DNA of 64,000 nucleotides from NCBI GenBank assembly GCA_964387025.1, contig CAYLUZ010000005.1:276266-340265 (forward strand), written 5' to 3'. The position numbers were made by a program, and so were the translations under genes. Within the stretch, counting starts at the first letter, position 1; each line of letters begins with the position of its first letter. Below, in pieces: positions 51,504-60,883 of this stretch. Source of the DNA: PNON01 sp964387025 (lineage in GTDB: Bacteria > Chloroflexota > Anaerolineae > Anaerolineales > Anaerolineaceae). Below the pieces are notes generated by a model that saw only the letters and a list, made by a program, of their open reading frames with translations, was not told where the DNA came from and did no database searches.

Positions 51504-52508
51504 TTAGAAGAGTTTATTGTCAAAACTCTGCAAGGCTTTCATATAATTTCCGCGCTCAAAAGCTGCCGGATCTTCCACATTCTTATGGCTCATGCTGCCC
51601 AGCATTTGTTTGACAGACTCATATTCGTGGGCTTCCATCCAGGTGGAAAATTCGGCAATCAGGCTGGCTGCACGGGCTGGCCCCTTCATGATCAGCTCGC
51701 TGGCCAGCATGGTTACATTTGCCCCGGCCATGATCGCTTTAACCATATCTTCTGCGGTATGCACACCGCTGGTTAATGCAATATCTGCCTTCACCTTGCC
51801 AAACAGGATGGCGGTCCAACGAAGCGGCAGGCGCAATTCCTCTGAAGTTGAAAGCATCAGATTGGGATTGATTTTCAGGTTCTCAATATCCAGGTCAGGT
51901 TGAATAAAGCGGTTGAAACAAACCAAAGCATTCGCGCCGGCTTTTACGATCTCATTGGCAAATTGCGGGAGGGCAGTATAGAACGGGCTCAGTTTTACCG
52001 CCAGCGGAATCTTGATCTCTGCCCGGATATCCGTAACCAACTGGACATAGGCTTTCTCGAGTTCCACCGCCGTCAGCTTCAGGCTGGTCGGTACATAATA
52101 GAAATTCAATTCCAATGCATCTGCGCCAGCTTCCTGCATCTTTTTTGAATACTCCACCCAGCCGCCAGACGAAATTCCATTAAGGCTGGCAATGACAGGG
52201 ATGTTCAAGGCTTTTTTCAGCTTGGTAATATGCTCCAGGTAACCTTCCGGCCCTATATTATAGTGGTCCATATCCGGATAGAAAGACATGGCTTCCTGAA
52301 AGGAATCTGTTCCGAAAGATAGGAAATGATCCAATTGGCGGCTGTCGTGCGTGATCTGTTCTTCGAACAGCGAATACATCACCACCGCCGAAACCCCGGA
52401 TTCTTCCAGTTTCTTTGCTGTTTCCACCTTTTTAGAAAGGGGGGATGCGGATGCAACCAGGGGGTTCTTCAAATTTAACCCCATGTATTTTGTAGTCAGA
52501 TCTATCAT
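51504..52508 (-). CDS. Dihydroorotate-dehydrogenase-like flavoprotein
   Basis: A 334-residue FMN-type TIM barrel related to class 1 PyrD. The N-terminal 'YMGLNLKNPLVASASPLSK' is close to the start of that family. The protein belongs to the PyrD-like group often found beside nifJ/porA genes rather than in pyrimidine operons; here too PFOR lies directly upstream. True dihydroorotate oxidation is therefore uncertain; another electron-transfer substrate is possible. AGGAGAG precedes the ATG. Confidence 0.85.
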   Translation of the reverse strand: MIDLTTKYMGLNLKNPLVASASPLSKKVETAKKLEESGVSAVVMYSLFEEQITHDSRQLDHFLSFGTDSFQEAMSFYPDMDHYNIGPEGYLEHITKLKKALNIPVIASLNGISSGGWVEYSKKMQEAGADALELNFYYVPTSLKLTAVELEKAYVQLVTDIRAEIKIPLAVKLSPFYTALPQFANEIVKAGANALVCFNRFIQPDLDIENLKINPNLMLSTSEELRLPLRWTAILFGKVKADIALTSGVHTAEDMVKAIMAGANVTMLASELIMKGPARAASLIAEFSTWMEAHEYESVKQMLGSMSHKNVEDPAAFERGNYMKALQSFDNKLF

Positions 52509-52568
52509 TTTCTCTCCTAGCCCGATAAACTAATCATATCTTGTTTTCTTTATTATCCCAAATGAAAG

Positions 52569-52650
52569 CGCCGAGTCGAAGGGTTGGGTTATACAATCTC
52601 GATACAGCTGACAGGTATTCCTGCAAACTATAACTCCCTTCAACTCAGCG
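52569..52650. repeat. REP/MITE-like inverted repeat
   Basis: CGCCGAGTCGAAGGG (52569-52583) and CCCTTCAACTCAGCG (52636-52650) are complementary except at two positions, which can form G-T pairs in the minus-strand RNA. The 52-bp centre is unrelated. Similar 'GAG..GTCGAAGGG' words occur at 63764 and 63815. Confidence 0.6.
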
Positions 52651-52686
52651 AACCGGAAAATATCCGGGGGTCAGACTAAATTTTGA

Positions 52687-55600
52687 TTACTTTTCTTCGG
52701 CTTCTATCGTCTCCAACGGTTTATATTGGATGGCCGCCATCTGCTTGTAAAGTTCCAGTCGTTTCTGAGAATCACTCTTCGCTTCTTTCATAAGAAGTTC
52801 TGCACGGCTTTCGTCGCTCTGCAGCAGCATCCGGTAACGCGTCTCGTTATACGCATAATCTTCAAAGGAGATGGTTGGATCTTTGGAGTCGAGGGATAAA
52901 GGATTCTTGCCTTCATCGATCAATGCCGGGTTATAACGGTAGAGCGGCCAGAAGCCGCAGTTGACGGCCGCCTTCTGTTGATCCAATCCTTTACGCATAT
53001 CGATACCATGCGCGATGCAGTGGCTGTATGCAATGATCAGGGAAGGACCTTCATATGCTTCAGCTTCCAGGAAGGCTTTCAGGGTATGCTGATCATTAGC
53101 TCCCATCGCAACCCGGGCAACATACACATAACCGTAAGCCATGGCGATCATTCCCAGATCTTTCTTGGGAAGACCTTTACCTTTGGCTGCGAACTTGGCA
53201 ACTGCAGCACGGGGTGTGGATTTTGATGCCTGACCGCCGGTGTTGGAATACACTTCAGTATCCAGTACAAGGACATTGACATTGCGTCCACTGGCGAGAA
53301 CATGATCAAGTCCGCCGTAACCTATGTCGTAAGCCCATCCGTCACCACCGATGATCCATACGCTCTTCTTGACAAAACCATCCGCCAGCGAGAGCAGGTT
53401 GCGGGCACGTGGGTCATCGATCTTCTTCAGCTTGAGCTTTAGGTCCTCCACATGTTTTCTCTGCTGGGCAACCCCGGCATCTGTAGTTTGATCGGTGCTG
53501 AGGATTGTGGTAACAAATTCTTCGCCTAGTTGAGCTTTGAATCCCTGCAGCAGTTCAGTGGCTAATTCCAGGTGTTTATCCAGGGTAAGGCGCATACCCA
53601 GGCCAAATTCCGCGTTATCTTCGAACAGGGAATTGGACCAGCTTGGTCCGCGTCCTTCTTTATTATGTGACCAGGGTGTTGTGGGCAGGTTTCCACCATA
53701 AATGGAAGAGCATCCAGTAGCATTGGCTACCAAAGTCCGGTCACCGAATAATTGAGACACTAACTTTACATAAGGTGTTTCACCACAGCCAGCGCAGGCA
53801 CCGGAGAACTCGAATAGCGGTTGCAGCAGCTGGCTGTTTTTGATGGTGGTTGGAATGAATTTGGTGCGGTCAGTCTCCGGAAGTCCAAGGAAGAAGTCCC
53901 AGTTGACACTTTCCTGATGGCGCAGCGGGGGTTGGTCTGCCATATTGATGGCTTTTCGGCTGACATTGGACTTATCTTTAGACGGGCAGGCTTCGACACA
54001 AAGAGCACAACCTGTGCAGTCCTCGGGAGCAACCTGGATCGTGAATTTTAATCCGGGCAGTTCTTTGAATTTTGCATCCAAGGACTTGAAGGATTCCGGC
54101 GCTCCATCCAACATAGTTGGTTCATATACTTTTTGGCGGATAACAGCATGCGGGCAGACAAAGGCGCACTTTCCGCATTGGATGCACAGGTCAGGTTCCC
54201 AGACCGGGATTTCGAGGGCAATATTGCGCTTTTCCCATTGTGATGTTCCGGTGGGGAAAGTACCATCGATGGGCATGGCAGAGACTGGCAAATTGTCGCC
54301 ATCGAATACGATCATCTTGCCCAGAACATCCTTTACAAATGCCGGTGCCTTCGCATCGACTGCGGGTCGTCGGGTGAAATTGCTATCTGCTGTCGCGGGT
54401 ACTTTGACCTCTTTCAGGTTAACCAGAGTGTGATCAACAGCATCAAAGTTTTGTTTGACGACTGCATCGCCGCGTTTACCGTATGTCTTCGTGATGGATT
54501 TCTTGATCTGTTCAATGGCTTCGTCGCGAGGGAGGACGCCGCTTATGGCGAAGAAACAGGTCTGCATGATGGTATTGACCCGGTTACCCATTCCGGTCGC
54601 TTCTGCGATCTTGTAACCATCGATCACGTAGAATTTCAGTTTCTTTTCAACGATATCTTTTTGTACTTCCTGCGGTAATTGTTCCCACACTTCTTCCGGA
54701 CCAAAAGTGGAATTGAGCAGGAATGTGCCACCTGGGACGGCGTACTTTAGCATATCGAACCGTTCCAGGAAGGAGAATTGGTGGCATGCAACGAACTGGG
54801 CATGGCTGATCAGGTATGGAGCCCTGATCGGCTTGGGTCCAAAACGCAGGTGAGAGACAGTTACCGTGCCGGATTTCTTGGAGTCATAGTAGAAATACCC
54901 TTGTGCGTAATTGTCGGTCTCTTCACCAATGATCTTGATTGAATTCTTATTTGCTCCAACAGTACCATCAGCACCCAGACCAAAGAAAAGACAGCGCTTG
55001 GTCTTTTCATCTTCGATGGAGAAATCCTTATCGAAATCAAGAGAGGAATGGGTCACATCATCATTGATGCCTACTGTAAAGTGATTTTTTGGTTCGGCAT
55101 TTTTGAGTTCGTCAAAGACCGCCTTCACCATGGCAGGTGTAAATTCCTTGGAGGATAAGCCATAACGGCCGCCAATTACCCTTGGCATGGATTTGAAAGG
55201 AGCTATCCCGCCATCGAGAGCTTCGTTAATAGCCGAGACAACATCGAGGAAAAGCGGATCACCATTAGCACCAGGTTCCTTGGTTCGATCCAGGACTGCG
55301 ATCGAGCGGGTGGTGGCGGGCAGTGCAGCAACGAAATGAGAAACTGAGAAAGGTCGGTATAGGTGAACAGTGAGGACACCCACTTTTTCGCCTTTATCCA
55401 TCAAGTATTTGGCTGTCTCTTCTGCGGTTTCAGCACCGGAGCACATCACCACGATCACCCGATCTGCGTCCTTTGCACCGAAGTAATCGAACAGGTGATA
55501 CTGGCGTCCGGTCAACTTGGCGAACTCGTCCATGGTTGCCTGGACTTTTTCAGGACACTCCAGGTAGAAGGGATTGACCGTCTCGCGTCCCTGGAAATAT

Positions 55601-56271
55601 ACATCCGGGTTTTGGGCAGTGCCGCGCAGGACCGGGTGGTCAGGTGTGAGGCCGCGTTTTCTGTGCTCAAATACCAGCTTATCATCGATCATCGCACGGA
55701 TCACTTCGTCATCCAAAAGCTCGATCTTGTTCACTTCGGCTGATGTTCGGAAGCCGTCGAAGAAATGCATGAATGGAACACGGGTGCGCAGGGTTGCGGA
55801 ATGCGCGATCAGAGCCATATCCGGGGCTTCCTGGACGCTGCCCGAGGTCAGCATGGCAAAGCCTGTTCCACGGCAAGCCATCACATCGGAGTGATCGCCG
55901 AAGATCGAAAGTGCCTGCATCGCCAGGGAACGGGCTGATACATGGAAGACCGTTGAGGTTAGTTCACCGGCGATCTTGAACATATTCGGGATCATGAGCA
56001 GCAATCCCTGGGAAGCGGTAAATGTTGTGCTCAAAGCACCGGATTGGAGTGCGCCATGAACAGCACCTGCTGCTCCACCTTCGGACTGCATTTCCATCAC
56101 AGTAGGGACTGTTCCCCACAGATTTGGTTTGTTGGCAGCCGACCAGGCATCAGAAAACTCTCCCATGCTGGATGAAGGCGTGATCGGATAAATCGCAATC
56201 ACTTCGCTGGCTTTATAGGCTACATTCGCAACTGCTTCGTTTGCATCGATCGTGATCATTTCTTTTTTCAT
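52687..56271 (-). CDS. nifJ: Pyruvate:ferredoxin (flavodoxin) oxidoreductase
   Basis: A 1194-residue single-chain PFOR, the usual family length. The N-terminal pyruvate domain starts 'MITIDANEAVANVAYKASEV' with 'AIYPITPSSSMGE'. Then come domain II, the gamma domain, and two 4Fe-4S clusters in a ferredoxin domain ('CIQCGKCAFVCPH' near 700 and 'CTGCALCVEACPS' near 755). The thiamine-diphosphate domain ('ACAGCGETPYVKL', 'GGDGWAYDIGYGG') follows. It converts pyruvate and CoA to acetyl-CoA, CO2 and reduced ferredoxin, a central step of anaerobic metabolism. GGAG precedes the ATG. Use in the reverse, carbon-fixing direction is possible but not indicated. Confidence 0.97.
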   Translation of the reverse strand: MKKEMITIDANEAVANVAYKASEVIAIYPITPSSSMGEFSDAWSAANKPNLWGTVPTVMEMQSEGGAAGAVHGALQSGALSTTFTASQGLLLMIPNMFKIAGELTSTVFHVSARSLAMQALSIFGDHSDVMACRGTGFAMLTSGSVQEAPDMALIAHSATLRTRVPFMHFFDGFRTSAEVNKIELLDDEVIRAMIDDKLVFEHRKRGLTPDHPVLRGTAQNPDVYFQGRETVNPFYLECPEKVQATMDEFAKLTGRQYHLFDYFGAKDADRVIVVMCSGAETAEETAKYLMDKGEKVGVLTVHLYRPFSVSHFVAALPATTRSIAVLDRTKEPGANGDPLFLDVVSAINEALDGGIAPFKSMPRVIGGRYGLSSKEFTPAMVKAVFDELKNAEPKNHFTVGINDDVTHSSLDFDKDFSIEDEKTKRCLFFGLGADGTVGANKNSIKIIGEETDNYAQGYFYYDSKKSGTVTVSHLRFGPKPIRAPYLISHAQFVACHQFSFLERFDMLKYAVPGGTFLLNSTFGPEEVWEQLPQEVQKDIVEKKLKFYVIDGYKIAEATGMGNRVNTIMQTCFFAISGVLPRDEAIEQIKKSITKTYGKRGDAVVKQNFDAVDHTLVNLKEVKVPATADSNFTRRPAVDAKAPAFVKDVLGKMIVFDGDNLPVSAMPIDGTFPTGTSQWEKRNIALEIPVWEPDLCIQCGKCAFVCPHAVIRQKVYEPTMLDGAPESFKSLDAKFKELPGLKFTIQVAPEDCTGCALCVEACPSKDKSNVSRKAINMADQPPLRHQESVNWDFFLGLPETDRTKFIPTTIKNSQLLQPLFEFSGACAGCGETPYVKLVSQLFGDRTLVANATGCSSIYGGNLPTTPWSHNKEGRGPSWSNSLFEDNAEFGLGMRLTLDKHLELATELLQGFKAQLGEEFVTTILSTDQTTDAGVAQQRKHVEDLKLKLKKIDDPRARNLLSLADGFVKKSVWIIGGDGWAYDIGYGGLDHVLASGRNVNVLVLDTEVYSNTGGQASKSTPRAAVAKFAAKGKGLPKKDLGMIAMAYGYVYVARVAMGANDQHTLKAFLEAEAYEGPSLIIAYSHCIAHGIDMRKGLDQQKAAVNCGFWPLYRYNPALIDEGKNPLSLDSKDPTISFEDYAYNETRYRMLLQSDESRAELLMKEAKSDSQKRLELYKQMAAIQYKPLETIEAEEK

Positions 56272-56478
56272 TTTTTACTCCAAGAGCGGGGATAAATCCA
56301 CACCTTAATTTAAGGGTGGGTAAGTTCAAGTTTGTTTAGACAACTTTCAACTCATAAGCTTACTCCCAATTATAGAACTGTTTTAGTAATTTTAGTCACT
56401 TTTCTGGATGCGTAAGGTCATGTTGGAGAAAAGCAAAAAAAATGATCCATAATAGGAAAATTTACAGCCACAAAACAA

Positions 56479-56508
56479 GAAAGCCTTCTGAAATTTCAGA
56501 AGGCTTTC
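56479..56508 (-). terminator. Terminator after infA
   Basis: GAAAGCCTTCTGA and TCAGAAGGCTTTC form a perfect 13-bp stem (30-bp palindrome). On the minus strand TTGTTTTG follows. It starts 14 bp after the infA stop. Confidence 0.85.
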
Positions 56509-56521
56509 CATATTATTGCTA

Positions 56522-56776
56522 TTATTGTCCCATTTCAGGGGAGGTCTCGTTAGGCTTTTTGGCTCGATATACGATCCGGCCACGGGTGAGATCATAAGGG
56601 GACATTTCCACCCGTACATGGTCTCCCAGCAGGATCCGGATGTAGTACTTGCGCATCCTTCCTGAGAGGTAAGCTAATACCTCATGACCGTTTTCAAGCT
56701 TTACCCTAAACTGCGTTCCCGGCAATGCTTCAACGATCCTGCCGTCAACCTGTATCTTATCTTCTTCTTTTGCCAT
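56522..56776 (-). CDS. infA: Translation initiation factor IF-1
   Basis: An 84-residue S1-like OB-fold protein: 'DGRIVEALPGTQFRVKLENG', 'GRMRKYYIRILLGDHVRVE' and 'PYDLTRGRIVYR' are IF-1 signatures. IF-1 blocks the ribosomal A site during initiation. A polar tail of about 11 residues exceeds the usual 72-residue length. It lies 48 bp downstream of the rpsU gene rather than in the usual ribosomal protein operon. Confidence 0.97.
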   Translation of the reverse strand: MAKEEDKIQVDGRIVEALPGTQFRVKLENGHEVLAYLSGRMRKYYIRILLGDHVRVEMSPYDLTRGRIVYRAKKPNETSPEMGQ

Positions 56777-56824
56777 ACTACCCTCCGAATCCTTTTGTCA
56801 AAATATCAAAGGATTCCATGCAAA

Positions 56825-57031
56825 TTACACTACCTCAAACTCTTTGGTGAAAGAACGTCTCTTAAGGCGGCGAATTGCTTTTTTCTTTTCTACACGTCGT
56901 AGTTCACTCTTGGAAATAAACCAGCGTTTACGTCGAACTGTGCTTAATACACCGCTCTTGACAACTTTTTTCCGGAAACGGCGTAGAAGATTGTCTTGAG
57001 ATTCATTAGGTCGGATAACTACAGAAGCCAT
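56825..57031 (-). CDS. rpsU: Ribosomal protein S21
   Basis: A 68-residue basic protein with the S21 pattern 'NESQDNLLRRFRKKVVKSGVL' (split: LLRRFRKKVVKSGVL) and 'RRKRWFISKSELRRVEKKKA'. S21 helps mRNA binding in the 30S subunit. A strong GGGAGGTGA lies before the ATG. The leader contains a stem-loop at 57064-57096. Confidence 0.95.
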   Translation of the reverse strand: MASVVIRPNESQDNLLRRFRKKVVKSGVLSTVRRKRWFISKSELRRVEKKKAIRRLKRRSFTKEFEVV

Positions 57032-57432
57032 TTGTTCTCACCTCCCTTCACAGGGGATAAAATAACCTCGGCTGACGCTGTCATCACACCGAGGTTCCAT
57101 TTGCCATCGCAATATTGTACCCGGAAGAAAATGTCGCGCCCTCCATTTTTAATGCTCAACCCCGTATAAACGGGATTTATCACATTAATAGATAGATTAT
57201 ACCGTATTTGGATAATATTTACTATATATCTTTAGGTGAATCACCGCACGTTGATGATTCTTCTTAAGTTTTAGGATCCAATTAACAACCGTCACATGTT
57301 TTCGTATTTTGCGGTTGCTAACGTCCTCCTGCTATCCACATAATATCTACACATTCTGCTCTATATTCCTCCACAATCGTTGTGTAACATGACTAGAGTA
57401 TCCGATAAATTTTGTATTGAAAGGGACCTCTT
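57032..57432. promoter_or_regulatory. Divergent regulatory region between rpsU and the MacA-like gene
   Basis: The 401-bp gap has no supported gene. A stem-loop AACCTCGG/CCGAGGTT (57064-57096) lies in the rpsU leader about 33 nt upstream of its start, followed on the minus strand by ATTTTATCC. It could attenuate or stabilise the rpsU-infA mRNA. No clear plus-strand promoter box was found. Confidence 0.45.
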
Positions 57433-58896
57433 ATGTCTTTAAATATTCTTCAGAAGAACAGAAAAGCAACCAGGATCGGAGTGATCGTCCTCGCCCTGAT
57501 CATAGTCGCCGGTGGCGGCTATTACGTTTACAGGCAGTTCATCTATAAGGCTCCTGTACAAGCTGCAGCCGAGACCTTACAAACAACCACCGCCCGCCAG
57601 GGCGACCTGGAATTATCAGCAAGCGGAACCGGTTCATACGTAGCTGCTGCCACAGCCAGTATCGGCTTTGATACCAACGGCCAGATCGTGGAGATGAATG
57701 CAGCCATCGGCGACAAGGTTGAAAAAGGGCAGGTTCTTGCCCGGCTGGATAGTACTTCAGCTCAAATTGCCTATAATCAGGCACAGCGCACACTCCTCAA
57801 CCTGACATCGCCTTCAGCCATTGCCACCGCAGAAAATGCAGTCGCAACAGCAGAGACTGCTTTAGTTTCTGCCAGACAAACATTGACCTATATCATCAGT
57901 CCTACTGTCTTTAGTCACGAGCAAAAACTGGCAGACGCAGAACAGGCACTGATCGACGCCCAAAAAGAATCTCAAACAACTCCATCAGCAGATAATTCAG
58001 CCAAGGTTACAGCTGCCCAAACAGCAGTTGATAAAGCGCAAAAAAACCTGAATGGCGCCTGGTATTACTATAAGAATACTTATGTGCCAGATATATTTAC
58101 CGTGGAACAGAGAACACCGGGTTCAAGGAAAACCACGAAATATGTCGCTGCACCAACTGATGCAGGTATTGCTTCTGCCCGTGCGGAATATACCCTTGCC
58201 CAGGCAACCCTGGTGGAAGCCAAGGACTATATGGCAGCTTTGAAAGGTGAAGAAATACCTGCCAATGCAACAGGAACTTCCCTCAATGCTTTTGAACAGG
58301 CCAAACTGGATGTACAAACCGCACAGACTACGCTTGATTCACTCGAACTTGTCGCGCCAATATCAGGCATGATCACTTCTGTCAGTGCCGGGCTGGGAGA
58401 TACAGTCGCATCTGGAACGATCATTACCATTTCTGATGTGAGCAAAGTTACCCTCGAATTCTACCTGGATGAAACGGATTTTGATAAAGTGGCTGTGGGG
58501 TATCCGGTTTCTGTAGTATTTGATTCGCTTCCGGATGCTACTTTCACCGGAAAAGTGACTTCCGTTGATCCCTCACTGAGCGATCAGAACGGCAGCAAGT
58601 TGATCATGGGCACCGCAGTCCTGGATTCCATCTCACCGGCCACACAAGAAACTTTACTGCTCGGGATGAATGCCGCCGTAGATGTCATCGGTGGAACTGT
58701 AAAGAATGCCACCCTCATATCAGTGGATGCATTACACGAGATCGATACAGATCAGTATGGCGTCTATATTATAAAAAATGGAAAACTGGAATTCACACTG
58801 GTTGAATTGGGTCTGAAAGACTCTTTCAACGCGGTAATTAAATCCGGATTACAGGTTGGTGATGTGGTTTCCACGGGTTTATTGGAGACAAACTGA
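57433..58896 (+). CDS. MacA/HlyD-type periplasmic adaptor protein
   Basis: A 487-residue membrane-fusion protein. Residues 15-35 form the membrane anchor, and a lipoyl/barrel-sandwich part follows ('GQIVEMNAAIGDKVEKGQVL'). About residues 110-285 form a long helical hairpin, then a second barrel half ('APISGMITSVSAGLGDTVASG') and a beta-barrel ('VTLEFYLDETDFDKV'). Such adaptors connect the MacB ATPase/permease to an outer partner; in a single-membrane cell they may simply gather substrate. AAAGGGA precedes the ATG. Its stop overlaps the next ATG by one base. Confidence 0.9.
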   Translation: MSLNILQKNRKATRIGVIVLALIIVAGGGYYVYRQFIYKAPVQAAAETLQTTTARQGDLELSASGTGSYVAAATASIGFDTNGQIVEMNAAIGDKVEKGQVLARLDSTSAQIAYNQAQRTLLNLTSPSAIATAENAVATAETALVSARQTLTYIISPTVFSHEQKLADAEQALIDAQKESQTTPSADNSAKVTAAQTAVDKAQKNLNGAWYYYKNTYVPDIFTVEQRTPGSRKTTKYVAAPTDAGIASARAEYTLAQATLVEAKDYMAALKGEEIPANATGTSLNAFEQAKLDVQTAQTTLDSLELVAPISGMITSVSAGLGDTVASGTIITISDVSKVTLEFYLDETDFDKVAVGYPVSVVFDSLPDATFTGKVTSVDPSLSDQNGSKLIMGTAVLDSISPATQETLLLGMNAAVDVIGGTVKNATLISVDALHEIDTDQYGVYIIKNGKLEFTLVELGLKDSFNAVIKSGLQVGDVVSTGLLETN

Positions 58897-59630
58897 TGGA
58901 AGACAAAACCATTATTGAAACAGTCGATATCTCCAAACAGTATGGAATGGGTGACGCGACAGTTTCAGCCTTGAATAGTATAAGTCTCACGATCAAGGCA
59001 GGTGAATTTGTAGGGATCATGGGACCATCAGGATCAGGTAAAAGTACGCTGATGCACATTCTGGGCTGCCTTTCACGTCCAACTTCTGGAACATATATCC
59101 TGGATGGTATTGATGTAAGCAAGTTAAATAAAGCCGAACTAGCGATCATTCGTAACCAAAAGATAGGTTTTATATTCCAGGCTTATAACCTCCTTCCCCG
59201 GACTACAGCACTGAGAAATGTAATGCTAACTTTGCTTTACAATCGCGAAACACGTTATAGCATCCCGGAAAGTGAAGAAATGGCAAAGGAAATGCTCGAT
59301 GTGGTCGGTTTATCAGACCGCATGAACCATCAGCCGCAAGAATTATCTGGTGGTCAACAGCAGCGGGTGGCGATTGCCCGCGCCCTTATAAATAATCCGG
59401 CTTTGATCATAGCAGATGAGCCGACAGGTAATTTGGATACACGTTCCGGCGCTGAAGTACTCGCTATCCTTGAAAAGCTGCACGAAAATGGTTCGACCAT
59501 TGTCATGGTCACTCATGACTCAAGGATTGCAGCACATACTCAACACATCATCCATCTTGAGGACGGCGATATCAAAAGAATTGAACACAACGGCCACAAA
59601 CCTGTAGTGGAAGAATTGGCGGTAGTATGA
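58896..59630 (+). CDS. MacB/LolD-type ABC transporter ATPase
   Basis: A 244-residue ATPase: Walker A 'GPSGSGKST', signature 'LSGGQQQRVAIARAL', Walker B 'LIIADEPTGNLD' and a switch His in 'VTHD'. It powers a FtsX-type permease encoded next. Overlaps of one base upstream and four bases downstream show a tightly coupled operon. Confidence 0.95.
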   Translation: MEDKTIIETVDISKQYGMGDATVSALNSISLTIKAGEFVGIMGPSGSGKSTLMHILGCLSRPTSGTYILDGIDVSKLNKAELAIIRNQKIGFIFQAYNLLPRTTALRNVMLTLLYNRETRYSIPESEEMAKEMLDVVGLSDRMNHQPQELSGGQQQRVAIARALINNPALIIADEPTGNLDTRSGAEVLAILEKLHENGSTIVMVTHDSRIAAHTQHIIHLEDGDIKRIEHNGHKPVVEELAVV

Positions 59631-60859
59631 GAATCAACGAATTAATTAGAATTGCCTGGGAAGCGTTATTCAAAAACAAGATACGCTCCTTTTTGACCAT
59701 GTTGGGCATCGTGATCGGCGTCGCAGCAGTGATCATTATGATTTCTATCAGCGCTGGTACCGAAGCCACCATTCGTGACCGCATCACCAGCCTAGGCTCT
59801 AACCTGCTTTATGTTCGGGAGAATTTTTCCCAGGGTGGCTTCAGGACGATGGGACGTAATAGCAATGGGTTGGTTTACGACGATGCCTGGGCTGTAGCAG
59901 ACCAGATCACTGGTGTGGCTGGTGTGGTTGTTGAGATGGACACCTCTGAAACTGTGAAAGCCGGTTCTGTCACGCTGGATTCGATCACTATCCAGGGAAC
60001 TTCACCAGATTTCCCTTCCGTCAGGGATATGAAGATATCTTCGGGGCATTTCTTTACAATGAAAGACCTCGATCGAAAGAATAAGGTTGCGATACTGGGC
60101 TCTGACCTGGCCACCCAGTTATTTGGTACGAGCAACCCGGTCGGCCAGGTGGTCACGGTTGGAACTACCAAATTGCAGGTGATTGGCGTTATGGCTTCTA
60201 AAGGAACGGTTGGAAATGTCGATTTTGATGCACAAATGTATATTCCCATCACAGTAGTCTTCCAAAAGTTCACTGCCTCCATGTTTGCCAGGATAGCTGG
60301 CGATAGCGTCCGTCAAATAGTCGTAGAGACAAAAGATGGTGTTACGTTGGATACAGTGAAACAAAAGATCCTGCTATTACTAGCAAAACGTCACGATGTG
60401 TTGTTAAGTGATGACAATTACTCCATCTCTTCTCAAGAGGATATCATCGCTACGCAAGAATCGACTACCTCTGCCTTCAGGTCACTGCTCTCCTGGGTGG
60501 CAGGTGTATCCCTATTGGTCGGTGGTATCGGCATCATGAACATCATGATGGTGAGTGTTACTGAACGTACTCGCGAGATCGGGTTAAGGCAGGCAATTGG
60601 AGCTACTCCGAATGATATTCGTTTACAGTTCCTCAGCGAAGCCTTACTGCTGAGTCTGGTTGGTGGGTTGATCGGTGTGGTAACAGGTATAGCAGGAGCC
60701 TGGATTTATGGAACTGTCAGCAGTATGCGCACAGTGATCGTAGCCAGTTCTATTATTTTAGCTTTTGCATCCTCAGCAGCAGTTGGAGTATTCTTCGGCT
60801 TCTTCCCGGCAAATAAAGCTGCCAACCTCGATCCGATAGATGCTTTACGATATGAATAG
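59627..60859 (+). CDS. MacB-type ABC permease (FtsX family)
   Basis: A 410-residue permease: one helix near the start ('FLTMLGIVIGVAAVIIMISI'), an extracellular MacB periplasmic-core domain (about 50-270) and three C-terminal helices with the FtsX motif ('GIGIMNIMMVSVTERTREIG' and 'LRQAIGA'). In split MacB systems the ATPase is a separate protein, as here. Substrates in other species are macrolides, peptides or lipids; none can be named here. Confidence 0.94.
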   Translation: MRINELIRIAWEALFKNKIRSFLTMLGIVIGVAAVIIMISISAGTEATIRDRITSLGSNLLYVRENFSQGGFRTMGRNSNGLVYDDAWAVADQITGVAGVVVEMDTSETVKAGSVTLDSITIQGTSPDFPSVRDMKISSGHFFTMKDLDRKNKVAILGSDLATQLFGTSNPVGQVVTVGTTKLQVIGVMASKGTVGNVDFDAQMYIPITVVFQKFTASMFARIAGDSVRQIVVETKDGVTLDTVKQKILLLLAKRHDVLLSDDNYSISSQEDIIATQESTTSAFRSLLSWVAGVSLLVGGIGIMNIMMVSVTERTREIGLRQAIGATPNDIRLQFLSEALLLSLVGGLIGVVTGIAGAWIYGTVSSMRTVIVASSIILAFASSAAVGVFFGFFPANKAANLDPIDALRYE

Positions 60860-60883
60860 CAATCAATAATTGGAGGTATTTTA

